Positions 1-7,621 of a stretch of 64,000 bases of DNA are shown here, in pieces. The notes under the pieces are model-generated. The model saw only the letters and a list, made by a program, of their open reading frames with translations, did no database searches and was not told the DNA's origin. Source of the DNA: Bradyrhizobium glycinis (GTDB lineage: Bacteria; Pseudomonadota; Alphaproteobacteria; Rhizobiales; Xanthobacteraceae); contig NZ_JACCHQ010000003.1 of NCBI RefSeq assembly GCF_016031655.1, positions 62,001 through 126,000 of the forward strand. Reading direction: 5' to 3'. The position numbers and the translations under genes were made by a program. The number at the start of each line of letters is the position of its first letter. Within the stretch, counting starts at the first letter, position 1.

Positions 1-1381
1 GAAGGGCAACGGCGCTCGTCGATTCGTAGTTGATGTCAGTGCCGGAGAGCGACACCACAGCACCGCTCGCACTGAGTCCGCTGACGGAAACGACCGTCAG
101 ATGATCGCCGGTATCGGGGTCGATGTCATTCGCAAGCAGAGTGCTTGCGGCGATCGTCAGCGAGCCGCCCTGGCTCACATTCGCCGCGTTCGGAGGAAGC
201 AACGGCAGCACATCGGCGTGTGCGATCGGCTCGTCATTGGCGCCGCGGATGATGATTGTCACGACTTTTCGCGTGCCGTCGATTGTCGCCACCGTGAAGC
301 TGTCGGTAAGGGTGTCACCGAGATCAAGCGCCTTTACCGCACCCCCGGTATCGGTGAGCACGTAAGTCCACACGCCATCCACCGTCATGGTGAAGACTCC
401 GTACCCACCATCGCTCGGCTGAGGCGCACTGACCGGCTTAAAGGTGTTGGGCGGGTTATCGACGTCCGTATCGGTAAGCGTGCCTGTTGCCCTCGCCGTG
501 CCGGCAGCAGCATTGGCGGCGTCACCTGCCGCGTTCACCGCGCCCGTCACGTCGCCGGCGATAATCGCTGCGTCATTGACACCGTTGATGGTGACCGTGA
601 AGGTCTGATCGACCCTGGATGCACCGTCCGAGACGGTGACAACGAAACTTTCGATTGTGGTCGCAGTCAGCGCATTGATCGCGTGATTATCCGGAACGAA
701 CGCGTAGGCGCCGGTCGAGCTGTTGACGTAAAGCGTGCCATATTGACCGGCTTTGGAAACATCATACGTCACACCGCCCAGTTCCGCGGCCCCAGTGACA
801 CCGCCGCTTATGCTGTAGCTCAGCGAAGCGCCGGTATCAAAGTTGATCGCCTTCAGAGCACCGGCAGTCGGGGGGAAATGGTCAAAGGCAGACGTGTCGG
901 TAACAATCGGCAAAGCCGTGGCGGTCAACGACCGCACGGGGGGATCGACGACAGCGGGACCGACAAAGATTGCTTGTATCGCCGGCGTAATCTGCGGAAG
1001 CAGGACATCAGGCCTGATAAAATCGATGCGTTGAGGCGTCAGGGGGGTGGCGGACGGAGGTGTGCTTGATCCCTTTGCTCCTGTCTCCCTCGAAAGATTG
1101 GCGAGTACGTCCTGTTGTGCGGCGCGGAGCTCCTCCATCTGAGCGGCAGTATTGTTGACCTTGTTTACGGCGACCGAGGATCCTCTTTCGTGCAGAACAA
1201 TCGTCTGCCCGGGATCGTCAACCAGAATATGTCGCGGGATCGCCTCTTTGGTTACGAGTTCGAACTCGCCATGCGCGAGGTCCTTGTAGGTAATGATACC
1301 ATCATCCAGGAATGTGGCTTCGGGGTCGGCCGCACGAGCTTGCTTTGACTCAGCCAAGATCAGGGCTGTGAACCACAGCAT
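1..1381 (-). CDS. Large VCBS/cadherin-like repeat surface protein, C-terminus off the left edge
   Basis: Reading the minus strand from an ATG at 1381 gives an open frame to the window edge with no stop. After about 20 residues that could be a weak signal segment (LWFTALILA then QARA), there is a stretch with EFELVTKEAIPRHILVDD and GQTIVLHERGSSVAV, which I recognise from the region just after the FecR domain of large Bradyrhizobium surface proteins. Beta-rich repeats with TVTINGVNDAA, TGTLTDTDVDN and LANDIDPDTGD follow; these are typical VCBS/Big_9 modules of secreted, type I exported adhesins. The frame stays open upstream to 1633, and an ATG at 1576 would add 65 residues, so the true start is uncertain. 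No FecR core precedes the tail-like segment, so the gene may be 5'-truncated. Role in adhesion or biofilm is inferred from the family. Confidence 0.8.
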   Translation of the reverse strand, partial: MLWFTALILAESKQARAADPEATFLDDGIITYKDLAHGEFELVTKEAIPRHILVDDPGQTIVLHERGSSVAVNKVNNTAAQMEELRAAQQDVLANLSRETGAKGSSTPPSATPLTPQRIDFIRPDVLLPQITPAIQAIFVGPAVVDPPVRSLTATALPIVTDTSAFDHFPPTAGALKAINFDTGASLSYSISGGVTGAAELGGVTYDVSKAGQYGTLYVNSSTGAYAFVPDNHAINALTATTIESFVVTVSDGASRVDQTFTVTINGVNDAAIIAGDVTGAVNAAGDAANAAAGTARATGTLTDTDVDNPPNTFKPVSAPQPSDGGYGVFTMTVDGVWTYVLTDTGGAVKALDLGDTLTDSFTVATIDGTRKVVTIIIRGANDEPIAHADVLPLLPPNAANVSQGGSLTIAASTLLANDIDPDTGDHLTVVSVSGLSASGAVVSLSGTDINYESTSAVAL

Positions 1382-1576
1382 GCCAGTGACCCCGGATGGG
1401 GCCCGGCTTCCCCGAAACGTCCCAACGAACGCGAGCCCTCTTGTTATCCAACTCGCGAACGAGGCGCGCGCACGATTAAGAAAAGTCGTAGTCCGGGGAT
1501 TGTCGAGAAGTTGACAACGCGGGACCGCAATTGCTTCACCTGCGCTCTCCAACTCAGCATGGTGGCAAATTGACAT

Positions 1577-1909
1577 TGCCTCAGCCTCGGCCGTCAAAAT
1601 CCGCGCGCCGCTCGTGATTGCCGGATATGCTTGTTATATCGCCTGCGCCTTGAACAGACGCCCTGCGCCGCAACCGACATCTCCCGTCGAAAATGACCTC
1701 ACGCGCGTGAAAAAACATCTGGTGCCATGTGACTTGCACAGAGCTCAGCACTTCTCGGAAATTTGTTCGATCAATGTACTCCACCAAGATGTAACCGTCT
1801 ATGCGCGGCGCAACGCCGGCACGGGCATCGGGAACCTAGGTCGCTCAGTCTAGCCCGTAAGGTCTAGTCGGTCCGCGATATTCGGAATCGAAGGGCTCGT
1901 TCCTTGTGT
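1577..1909. other. Intergenic stretch with no recognisable gene
   Basis: Between the possible upstream start of the VCBS gene and the FecR promoter I see only short frames without family resemblance, signal peptide or good ribosome binding site. It should carry the divergent promoters of the two flanking surface-protein genes. No FecR-core fragment is visible here in any minus-strand frame. Confidence 0.5.
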
Positions 1910-1942
1910 TATAATTGGCGGTCTTCTCGGAAGGGGGAGATT
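1910..1942 (+). promoter_or_regulatory. Candidate -10 box and ribosome binding site of the FecR gene
   Basis: A perfect TATAAT lies at 1910-1915, 27 bases before the ATG at 1943. No good -35 hexamer is seen 16-18 bases upstream, so an activator or alternative sigma may be needed. A strong purine run (AAGGGGGAG) precedes the ATG at 1943 and favours that start over the codon at 1904. Confidence 0.35.
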
Positions 1943-2575
1943 ATGTTCGTTCGCCCGATTACCGCGCTGGCGACCTATTTCCTTTTGGCTCTGCAAGGCT
2001 CGTTCGCCGGGCCAGCTGAAGCGCAAGTCAATGCAGCGCCGCCCGCGATCCAGGATGCAGCGAAGCTCATCGGAAAGGTCGTCAGCGCCACCGGCGCGGT
2101 GACCATCGAACATGCGAACGCAGTCGTCATCGAGGCCAAAGCGTCTGGCCCGACCAAGGTTGGAGACCCCGTCTATGTAGGCGATGTCATCCGGACCGGG
2201 GCTGACGGCCGGGTCGGCATCAATTTTACGGATGGCACAACTTTCAATCTATCGATCAACGCCCGGATGGTCCTGGACGAGTTCGTGTATGACCCTGGAG
2301 GAAGCTCGAATTCGACCTTGTTTAGTCTAACCAGGGGGACGTTTACCTTTGTCGCCGGAAAGGTTGCCAAAACAGGCGATATGAAAGTCGACACTCCCGT
2401 CGCGACCATGGGAATTCGAGGGACCACACCGCACGTCGCAATCTCGGATGATGGCTCAGTCAAATTCTCTACGCTTATCGAGGAGGACAAGAAGAAGACG
2501 GAAGCACCCGCGACGCGAGAACCCCGTCAGAACGCCACCCGCAAGTTCGATTTCAACATCTGTCGAGGCTGCTAG
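1943..2575 (+). CDS. Exported FecR-domain protein
   Basis: The 210-residue protein starts with a clear signal peptide (VRPITALATYFLLAL, cleavage probably near AEAQ). The rest is one FecR domain: VVSATGAVTIEH, VGDPVYVGDVIRTGADGRVG, NFTDGTTFNLS and the signature DTPVATMGIRGTTPH, ending in a conserved-looking FNICRGC tail. In these stand-alone periplasmic proteins FecR is a small beta-structured domain, not the sigma regulator; its ligand is unknown. The ATG at 1943 follows an excellent ribosome binding site. A TPR gene starts 5 bases after the stop, so the two are probably cotranscribed. The large VCBS protein on the other strand carries the post-FecR tail but lacks this core, suggesting related surface functions. 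Confidence 0.85.
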   Translation: MFVRPITALATYFLLALQGSFAGPAEAQVNAAPPAIQDAAKLIGKVVSATGAVTIEHANAVVIEAKASGPTKVGDPVYVGDVIRTGADGRVGINFTDGTTFNLSINARMVLDEFVYDPGGSSNSTLFSLTRGTFTFVAGKVAKTGDMKVDTPVATMGIRGTTPHVAISDDGSVKFSTLIEEDKKKTEAPATREPRQNATRKFDFNICRGC

Positions 2576-2580
2576 GATCA

Positions 2581-3501
2581 TTGCCATACGCGCAACCGTT
2601 GTTCAGCAAATGCCCACCAGGTTCGGCGCACGCCCGCCGCGCTGCGGCCGCGCAAACCCGCCGATCGAGAGGCATAGTCGTCATACCCGCCCTGGCCTCG
2701 CTGCTCCTGCCGTCGTTGGCTGCCGCGCAGAACCCGACGGCCAACAGCCTCCGGGATCTTGAACTGTGCAATGGCTCGGAGCGCAGTTCGATCGAGTCAC
2801 GGATTTCCGGCTGCTCGGCGCTGATCGATTCGCACCAGAGCACGGCAGCAGGCCTGGCGATTTCCTACAATAATCGTGGGAATGCCTACGTTGCGAAGAG
2901 CGACTACGACCGCGCAATCCAAGACTTCAATGAATCGATCAAGCTGGCACCTGAATTCGCCAAGCCCTACAATAATCGGGGTGTGGCCTACTTGCTGAAA
3001 GGCGAATACGATCTCGCGATCCAGACGCTCGACCAGGCCATCAGGCTGGACCCCGGCTACGCCAAAGCCTTCGCCAATCGTGCGCAAGCGCGCCTGAAGA
3101 AAAATGAATACGAAGCCGCGTCGTCCGACCACGACGAGGCCATCCGTCTCGCATCGGATCTTGACCAGGTATGGAGCGGCCGCTGCTGGACCAGAGCCGT
3201 GCTTGGCGCCTTGCAGGCAGCGCTGGAGGATTGCAACAGATCGCTTCGATCCCAGCTGAACAAGGCGGCCACGTATGACTCGCGCGGGCTGGTTCATCTG
3301 AAGATGGGCGCGCTCGACGCGGCTGTCGAAGACTACAGCTCGGCGCTGACACTTGACCCAAAGCTTGCAAGTTCCCTCTACGGAAGGGGCTTGGCCAGAC
3401 TGAAGAAGGGCGACGCGACCGGCGGCGACGCGGACATTGCAGCCGCAAAAGCCATTCGCCCCACCATCGTCGAGGACTTCTCGCGGTACGGCGTGCGATA
3501 G
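2581..3501 (+). CDS. Exported tetratricopeptide-repeat protein
   Basis: The frame encodes at least five TPR units between about residues 90 and 295 (e.g. SYNNRGNAYVAKSDYDRA, PYNNRGVAYLLKGEYDLA, AFANRAQARLKKNEYEAA, TYDSRGLVHLKMGALDAA). A signal-like segment (VIPALASLLLPSLAAAQ) lies around residues 33-50, so a periplasmic scaffold is expected. The only in-frame starts are TTG at 2581 or 2599; there is no ATG before the signal segment. AGGA at 2575-2578 could serve the TTG at 2581. The gene follows the FecR gene by 5 bases and probably depends on it for translation. Partner proteins are unknown. Confidence 0.75.
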   Translation: MPYAQPLFSKCPPGSAHARRAAAAQTRRSRGIVVIPALASLLLPSLAAAQNPTANSLRDLELCNGSERSSIESRISGCSALIDSHQSTAAGLAISYNNRGNAYVAKSDYDRAIQDFNESIKLAPEFAKPYNNRGVAYLLKGEYDLAIQTLDQAIRLDPGYAKAFANRAQARLKKNEYEAASSDHDEAIRLASDLDQVWSGRCWTRAVLGALQAALEDCNRSLRSQLNKAATYDSRGLVHLKMGALDAAVEDYSSALTLDPKLASSLYGRGLARLKKGDATGGDADIAAAKAIRPTIVEDFSRYGVR

Positions 3502-3770
3502 GCGCTAGTGTCTCGATAGTGCGACCTCATTGCCCGCGATCAGCGTCGTCGCTGTGGCCAGCCACGCCTCATCGGCATCTTCCTACCCGGAATTTGCTTC
3601 GTCCTGCTGGTCGCCTGGCGCGCCCCTCCGCTTGTCGTCGTCGCCTTCAGCGCTGATGCGGGCATGGCGATGACGCTCGTGAGCTCAGGCTCGCAAGAAA
3701 GGACGAGCGAAAAGAGCGACTCACGTGATCAAACCAGGTGATTTGGCGGGCATTCCCTTGGGGCAACAAT

Positions 3771-3803
3771 GCGGGAACGGATGGATCAATAAATCCGTTC
3801 CGC
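3771..3803 (-). terminator. Hairpin downstream of tRNA-Leu, possible terminator
   Basis: GGAACGGAT at 3774-3782 pairs with ATCCGTTCC at 3793-3801, giving a 9-bp stem with a 10-base loop; flanking GCG/CGC lengthens it with a bulge. It lies 19 bases beyond the 3' CCA of the minus-strand tRNA. There is no T-run after it, so termination or 3'-end processing is only a possibility. The rest of 3502-3821 holds no gene I can support. Confidence 0.35.
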
Positions 3804-3821
3804 ATCAACAGCTTATGTCCT

Positions 3822-3906
3822 TGGTGCGCTCGGAGGGACTCGAACCCCCACGGTGTTACCCACTGCCACCTCAAGGCAGCGCGTCTACCAGTTCCGCCAC
3901 GAGCGC
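3822..3906 (-). tRNA. tRNA-Leu (anticodon GAG)
   Basis: The minus strand folds as a class II tRNA of 85 bases including an encoded CCA. The acceptor GCGCTCG pairs with CGAGCGC. The anticodon loop TTGAGGT reads GAG (codons CUC/CUU), a long variable arm is present, and the T arm carries GGTTCGAGTCC. No integrase or attachment duplication is seen beside it. Confidence 0.96.
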
Positions 3907-4075
3907 TAGGAGATGCCGGCCTGAGGTCGTTAGGCTGGCCGGATCAGCGGCCGCCGATCTAACAAATCCATCAGGGGGATACAAGCCTACAAAGGCCCCG
4001 AAATTCAACAAGGTTGGGAGGAAATCACACCCGCCTCGGATCGGTCCTATCGGGAGCCAACCCTTGCCCGGACCG

Positions 4076-4318
4076 CTAGCGCGTACCCGGCGAGCGCGGC
4101 AGCATCTGCTTGACCTCGACCGCGATCCGGTTGCGGTCGACCAGCACCACGCCGGAGGCGACTGGCAGATTGTTGGCGAGCACCTTGACCTCGTCGGCCT
4201 CGGTCGCGTCCAGCTCGATGATGGCGCCGCGGGAAAGACGTAATACCTGATGGATCGGCATGGTGGTCGTCCCGAGGACGACCATGAGATCCACGGTGAC
4301 TTTGTCGAGAGTGGGCAC
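4076..4318 (-). CDS. FliM/FliN-family (SpoA domain) flagellar switch-like protein
   Basis: This 80-residue protein is essentially one SpoA/FliN C-terminal domain: VDLMVVLGTTTMPIHQVLRL, SRGAIIELDATEADEVKVLANN, GVVLVDRNRIAVEVKQMLP. This fold builds the flagellar C-ring or the type III secretion sorting platform. It lacks any N-terminal extension and is shorter than typical FliN. The start is GTG at 4318. It stands alone, divergent from lipB, with no flagellar genes nearby, so it may be an accessory or orphan switch component. The domain assignment is firm; the role is inferred. Confidence 0.8.
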   Translation of the reverse strand: MPTLDKVTVDLMVVLGTTTMPIHQVLRLSRGAIIELDATEADEVKVLANNLPVASGVVLVDRNRIAVEVKQMLPRSPGTR

Positions 4319-4400
4319 TGTCAGGACCGCCGCAACTTGAGACTTAGGACTTGGGACTCTTCGTTTGCTCCAGAGATCATCACCACGTTATGGTTAGCCA

Positions 4401-5150
4401 ATGGTTAATTCGCTCCCAGACCCCCGCCAAAACCAGCGCCAGGACCTCGATCTGACGTCGTTTTCCGCCGCAGGCGGCGACCGCGTCGAGTGGCGGATTT
4501 CGGACGCTCCGGTGCCCTATCCGGACGCGGTGGCCACCATGGAGAGGCGCGTTGCGGCGATTGCCGCGGGCGAGGCGCCGGAATTGGTCTGGCTGCTCGA
4601 GCATCCCCCGCTCTACACCTCCGGCACCTCGGGCAAGGAAAGCGACCTGCTCGATGCCCGATTTCCGACCTTTGCAACCGGGCGCGGCGGGCAGCTCACC
4701 TATCACGGGCCCGGCCAGCGCGTGGCCTACATCATGCTGGACCTCAAGCGCCGCCGGCCGGACGTGCGGGCCTATGTCGCGAGCCTGGAGGAATTGATCC
4801 TGCGCACGCTGGCCGCCTTCAACGTCCGCGGCGAGCGACGCGAGGACCGGGTCGGCGTCTGGGTGAAGCGGCCCGACAAGGGAGCCGATCACGAGGACAA
4901 GATCGCGGCGATCGGCGTCCGCCTGAAGCGCTGGGTCTCGTTTCACGGCATCGCCATCAATGTCGAGCCGGAGCTGTCGCATTTCGCCGGCATCGTGCCC
5001 TGTGGTGTCGTCGATCCGCGTTATGGCGTCACCTCGCTGGTCGATCTCGGCCAGCTCGTGACCATGGCTGATGTCGATATCGCGCTTCGACAGGCGTTCG
5101 AAGAGCTGTTCGGGCCGACCCGCGCGCTGCTGCCGGAAGCGGCTGTCTAA
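4401..5150 (+). CDS. lipB: Octanoyl-[ACP]:protein octanoyltransferase LipB
   Basis: LipB transfers octanoyl from acyl carrier protein to lipoyl-domain lysines, the first step of lipoate synthesis for pyruvate and 2-oxoglutarate dehydrogenases and the glycine cleavage system. Family motifs are complete: [14 protein letters not shown] near 65-78, [12 protein letters not shown] at 95-106, [17 protein letters not shown] from the catalytic Lys167, and GIVPCG with the acyl-accepting Cys201. At 249 residues it is slightly longer than E. coli LipB because of an N-terminal extension. ATG at 4401 is chosen; an overlapping ATG at 4390 is in another frame. It is a single-gene unit divergent from the FliN-like gene. 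Confidence 0.97.
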   Translation: MVNSLPDPRQNQRQDLDLTSFSAAGGDRVEWRISDAPVPYPDAVATMERRVAAIAAGEAPELVWLLEHPPLYTSGTSGKESDLLDARFPTFATGRGGQLTYHGPGQRVAYIMLDLKRRRPDVRAYVASLEELILRTLAAFNVRGERREDRVGVWVKRPDKGADHEDKIAAIGVRLKRWVSFHGIAINVEPELSHFAGIVPCGVVDPRYGVTSLVDLGQLVTMADVDIALRQAFEELFGPTRALLPEAAV

Positions 5151-5349
5151 TACTTTTTCTGTTTGAGCCGACCGCGCCCGCTCTCCGCCCGTCGCGGAAT
5201 CAGCTAGGCTTCATTCCGGTGCCGCCCACGCCTCCCCCCTCCGCCGGGAAAGCAGACCTCATGCCGGGCGAGTTGATCATCGGCCGACTGTTCGAGCGCC
5301 AGGCATAAGGAGGGGTTGCGATCCATGCTCGCAATGGGAGGTTTTGACG

Positions 5350-6064
5350 ATGAAACTGTCTGCACCCATCTACCATCTGAAGCGCAAGGCTAGGCGCCTG
5401 TCCCGCGAGGCCGGCATTCCGCTCCACGACGCACTTGACCGTGTCACTACGACGGAAGGGTTTTCCGCCTGGAGCATGCTGGCGGCGAGGGCAGCTGCGC
5501 TGACACCGGCTCACAAGTTGTTCCCGCAATTGCGTCCCGGCGATTTGGTGCTGGTTGGGGCTCGTCCCGGTCAGGGCAAGACACTAATGAGCCTCGAACT
5601 TGCCGTGGAAGCCATGAAGTCCGGCCATCGCGCCGCGTTCTTCTCGCTCGAATACACCGCGAAGGATGTGCTGGAGCGTCTGCGGGCAATCGGCGTGGAG
5701 CCGGCGCAGTTCGACGAGCTGTTCGAGGTCGATTGCTCGGACGTCATCAGCGCCGACTACGTCGTGAAACAAATGGCTTCGACGCCGCGCGGCACGCTTG
5801 TCGTGATCGACTATCTGCAACTGCTCGACCAAAGGCGGGAAAATCCCGATCTGACCGTTCAGGTGCCGCGCGCTGAAATCGTTTGCGCGCGACATGGGGC
5901 TGATCGTCGTTTTCATCGCGCAGATCGACCGGTCTTACGATCCCGCGGTCAAGCCCTGCCCCGATCTCGGCGATGTCCGCTTGCCGAACCCGCTGGACCT
6001 GAAGCTGTTCGACAAGACGTGCTTCCTCAACAACGCCGAAGTGCGGTTCCGCGTCGCGAGCTGA
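5350..6064 (+). pseudogene. DnaB-like C-terminal-domain ATPase, interrupted by a +1 frameshift
   Basis: From ATG 5350 (preceded by GGGAGG) the protein has a RecA/DnaB-type ATPase core: Walker A GARPGQGKT at 70-78, FFSLEY near 97-102 and Walker B LVVIDYLQLL from 150. After TVQV (about residue 172, base 5865) this frame turns into arginine-rich nonsense. The next frame continues the family exactly: LKSFARDMGLIVVFIAQIDR, then DVRLPNPLDLKLFDKTCFLN, ending RFRVAS at 6064. One extra C within GTGCCGCGCGCTG accounts for it. The restored protein would be about 237 residues, a short stand-alone helicase-like ATPase I recognise in Bradyrhizobium; its cellular role is unknown. It could be a real mutation or a sequencing error. 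Confidence 0.8.
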
Positions 6065-6108
6065 TAGCTTCGGGCCGCGGGTGACTCGTTCACCCGCGGC
6101 CTACAACG

Positions 6109-6531
6109 TCACGCCGCCTGCAGCGCAACCTCGAGTTTGCCGGCGATGTAGCGCCGCTCCTGAGACAGGCCGCCAAAGCCGTAGGCGTCGCCCTTGACCT
6201 CGTCGACATGCAGGTAGGTCTCGGGATGCAGCGGGCCCAGGATCTCGGCCATGCGCTTGAACATGGCGGCGAGATAGGCCGCTTTCTCGTCCTTGGTGTT
6301 GGTGCCCTCGGTGACGTGGATGTCGATCCAGTAGCTGGCGAGCTTCTGCTCGGCGAGCGACTTGCCGCCAGCGAACCAGTCGCCCGCCTCGACCGACTTC
6401 ACGATGATGGCGGTGACCTTGGGGTCCTTGTGCAGGATTTTTGCGGTAAGCTCGGACACCGCGCTCGCGATATCGGCCTTCAGCGAGGGGGACTGGCGGG
6501 ACGTGGTGTAGGACACGGTGATCAGGGGCAT
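6109..6531 (-). CDS. Tautomerase (4-oxalocrotonate tautomerase-like) family protein
   Basis: Starting at ATG 6531, preceded by GGAG, the protein begins MPLITVSYTT, placing the catalytic proline directly after the initiator Met as in the tautomerase superfamily. A longer reading from 6558 would bury this proline and is rejected. The 140-residue length, with VTAIIVKSVEAGDWFAGG and YWIDIHVTEG, suits a longer tautomerase in which two beta-alpha-beta units may be fused. Substrate is unknown. It is divergent from a LysR regulator 111 bases away, which probably controls it. Confidence 0.8.
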   Translation of the reverse strand: MPLITVSYTTSRQSPSLKADIASAVSELTAKILHKDPKVTAIIVKSVEAGDWFAGGKSLAEQKLASYWIDIHVTEGTNTKDEKAAYLAAMFKRMAEILGPLHPETYLHVDEVKGDAYGFGGLSQERRYIAGKLEVALQAA

Positions 6532-6594
6532 TGTCGTTCTCCTCGATGTGCCGCGCAATGCGCGCGGCGTTGGTGAGAACCTAGACCTGCGGTC

Positions 6595-6631
6595 ATCATT
6601 TTGGTATCTTATCTCTTCTTATATCAATGAT
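6595..6631. promoter_or_regulatory. Imperfect inverted repeat between tautomerase and LysR genes
   Basis: ATCATT at 6595-6600 and AATGAT at 6626-6631 form an inverted pair, with GGTAT and ATAT next to the arms, inside an AT-rich pocket of an otherwise GC-rich region. This position, just before the LysR start at 6643, fits an autoregulatory LysR-type site also controlling the divergent tautomerase. The assignment is by position and symmetry only. Confidence 0.35.
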
Positions 6632-6642
6632 AACGATTTGTA

Positions 6643-7494
6643 ATGGCCGCCACACTCGACATCGCCACCGTCCAGGCCTTCCTGCTGGTCGCTGACCTCC
6701 AGAGCTTCACCCGCGCCGCCGAAGCGCTCGGCGCGACGCAGGCCGCCGTCAGTCTCAAGCTGCAGCGCCTGGAAGCCTTGCTGGACAAGCGCCTCGTCGA
6801 GCGCTCGCCGCGCGCAGTCCGCCTCACGGCCGATGGCGCCGCGTTCCTCGACCGCGCCCGCGCGCTGATGGAGGCGCATGATCGCGCGCTGTCGGGCGAG
6901 ACTTCAGCCGCGCAGTCGCTTTCGCTCGGCATCTCCGATCACGCCGCTGGCCCCGAATTGGTGCCGCTACTTGAGCGCCTGCACGCCATATCGTCCAATC
7001 TCACCCTCGCCGTCACCATCGGCTTCTCGCGCGAGATGCAGGATGCTTATGATTTGGGCGAGCTGGATGCGGTGATCGTGCGCCAGGAAGGCAGCCGCCG
7101 CGGCGGCGAGAAGCTGACTGAGGACGAGTTCGGCTGGTTCGCCGCACGCCGCTTCACTCTGCCGAAGGGGGAGCCGTTGCCGCTCGCAACCCTCGCCCCG
7201 CCCTGCGGTGTGCGCGCCGTCGCCGTGCGCGCGCTCGACAAGGCCGGGATCGCCTGGCGCGAGCGCTTCGTGGGAGGCGGCGTCACCGCGGTGGTCGCGG
7301 CCGCGCTTGCCGGCCTTGCGATCGCGCCGCTGGCCCGGCGGATCGCGCCGCCCGGCCTGGTCGACATCGGACCCGCGCAGAGGCTGCCGAAGCTCGGCAG
7401 CTCGAAAGTCATGCTGCATTCGAAGATCAGCGATCCCGTCAAGCTGGCGGCCTTGCGTGCCGTGGCGGCAACATTCCGGAGCGCAGCTGCTTGA
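6643..7494 (+). CDS. LysR-family transcriptional regulator
   Basis: The N-terminal winged helix-turn-helix is standard: FLLVADLQSFTRAAEALGATQAAVSLKLQRLEALL over about residues 12-50, then RLVERSPRAVRLTADG. The effector domain follows (about 85-280). At 283 residues it is of normal LysR length. It is divergent from the tautomerase gene, so control of that gene is the simplest reading. The effector cannot be read from sequence. The open frame that runs through its 3' part toward the next gene in another frame is not coding. Confidence 0.93.
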   Translation: MAATLDIATVQAFLLVADLQSFTRAAEALGATQAAVSLKLQRLEALLDKRLVERSPRAVRLTADGAAFLDRARALMEAHDRALSGETSAAQSLSLGISDHAAGPELVPLLERLHAISSNLTLAVTIGFSREMQDAYDLGELDAVIVRQEGSRRGGEKLTEDEFGWFAARRFTLPKGEPLPLATLAPPCGVRAVAVRALDKAGIAWRERFVGGGVTAVVAAALAGLAIAPLARRIAPPGLVDIGPAQRLPKLGSSKVMLHSKISDPVKLAALRAVAATFRSAAA

Positions 7495-7621
7495 CGATCA
7501 CGCGTGGGCTTCAGCGGCCTTGGCCTGCATACCGGGCGGGAACATCTGTCCAAAAATGTCGCAACATCCGGGAACCATCTCGCGCATGCCGCGTTTGTTC
7601 CCGTCGAGGCGGGGTCCGGGA

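Noticed and set aside
101..1069. A 322-codon plus-strand frame at the left edge
   Set aside because: The minus strand encodes clear VCBS repeats through the same bases; the plus-strand product is Arg-rich and featureless.
3822..3906. Possible genomic-island attachment site at tRNA-Leu, and likewise at tRNA-Arg (51426)
   Set aside because: No integrase, no duplicated tRNA 3' end and no change in base composition were seen near either tRNA.
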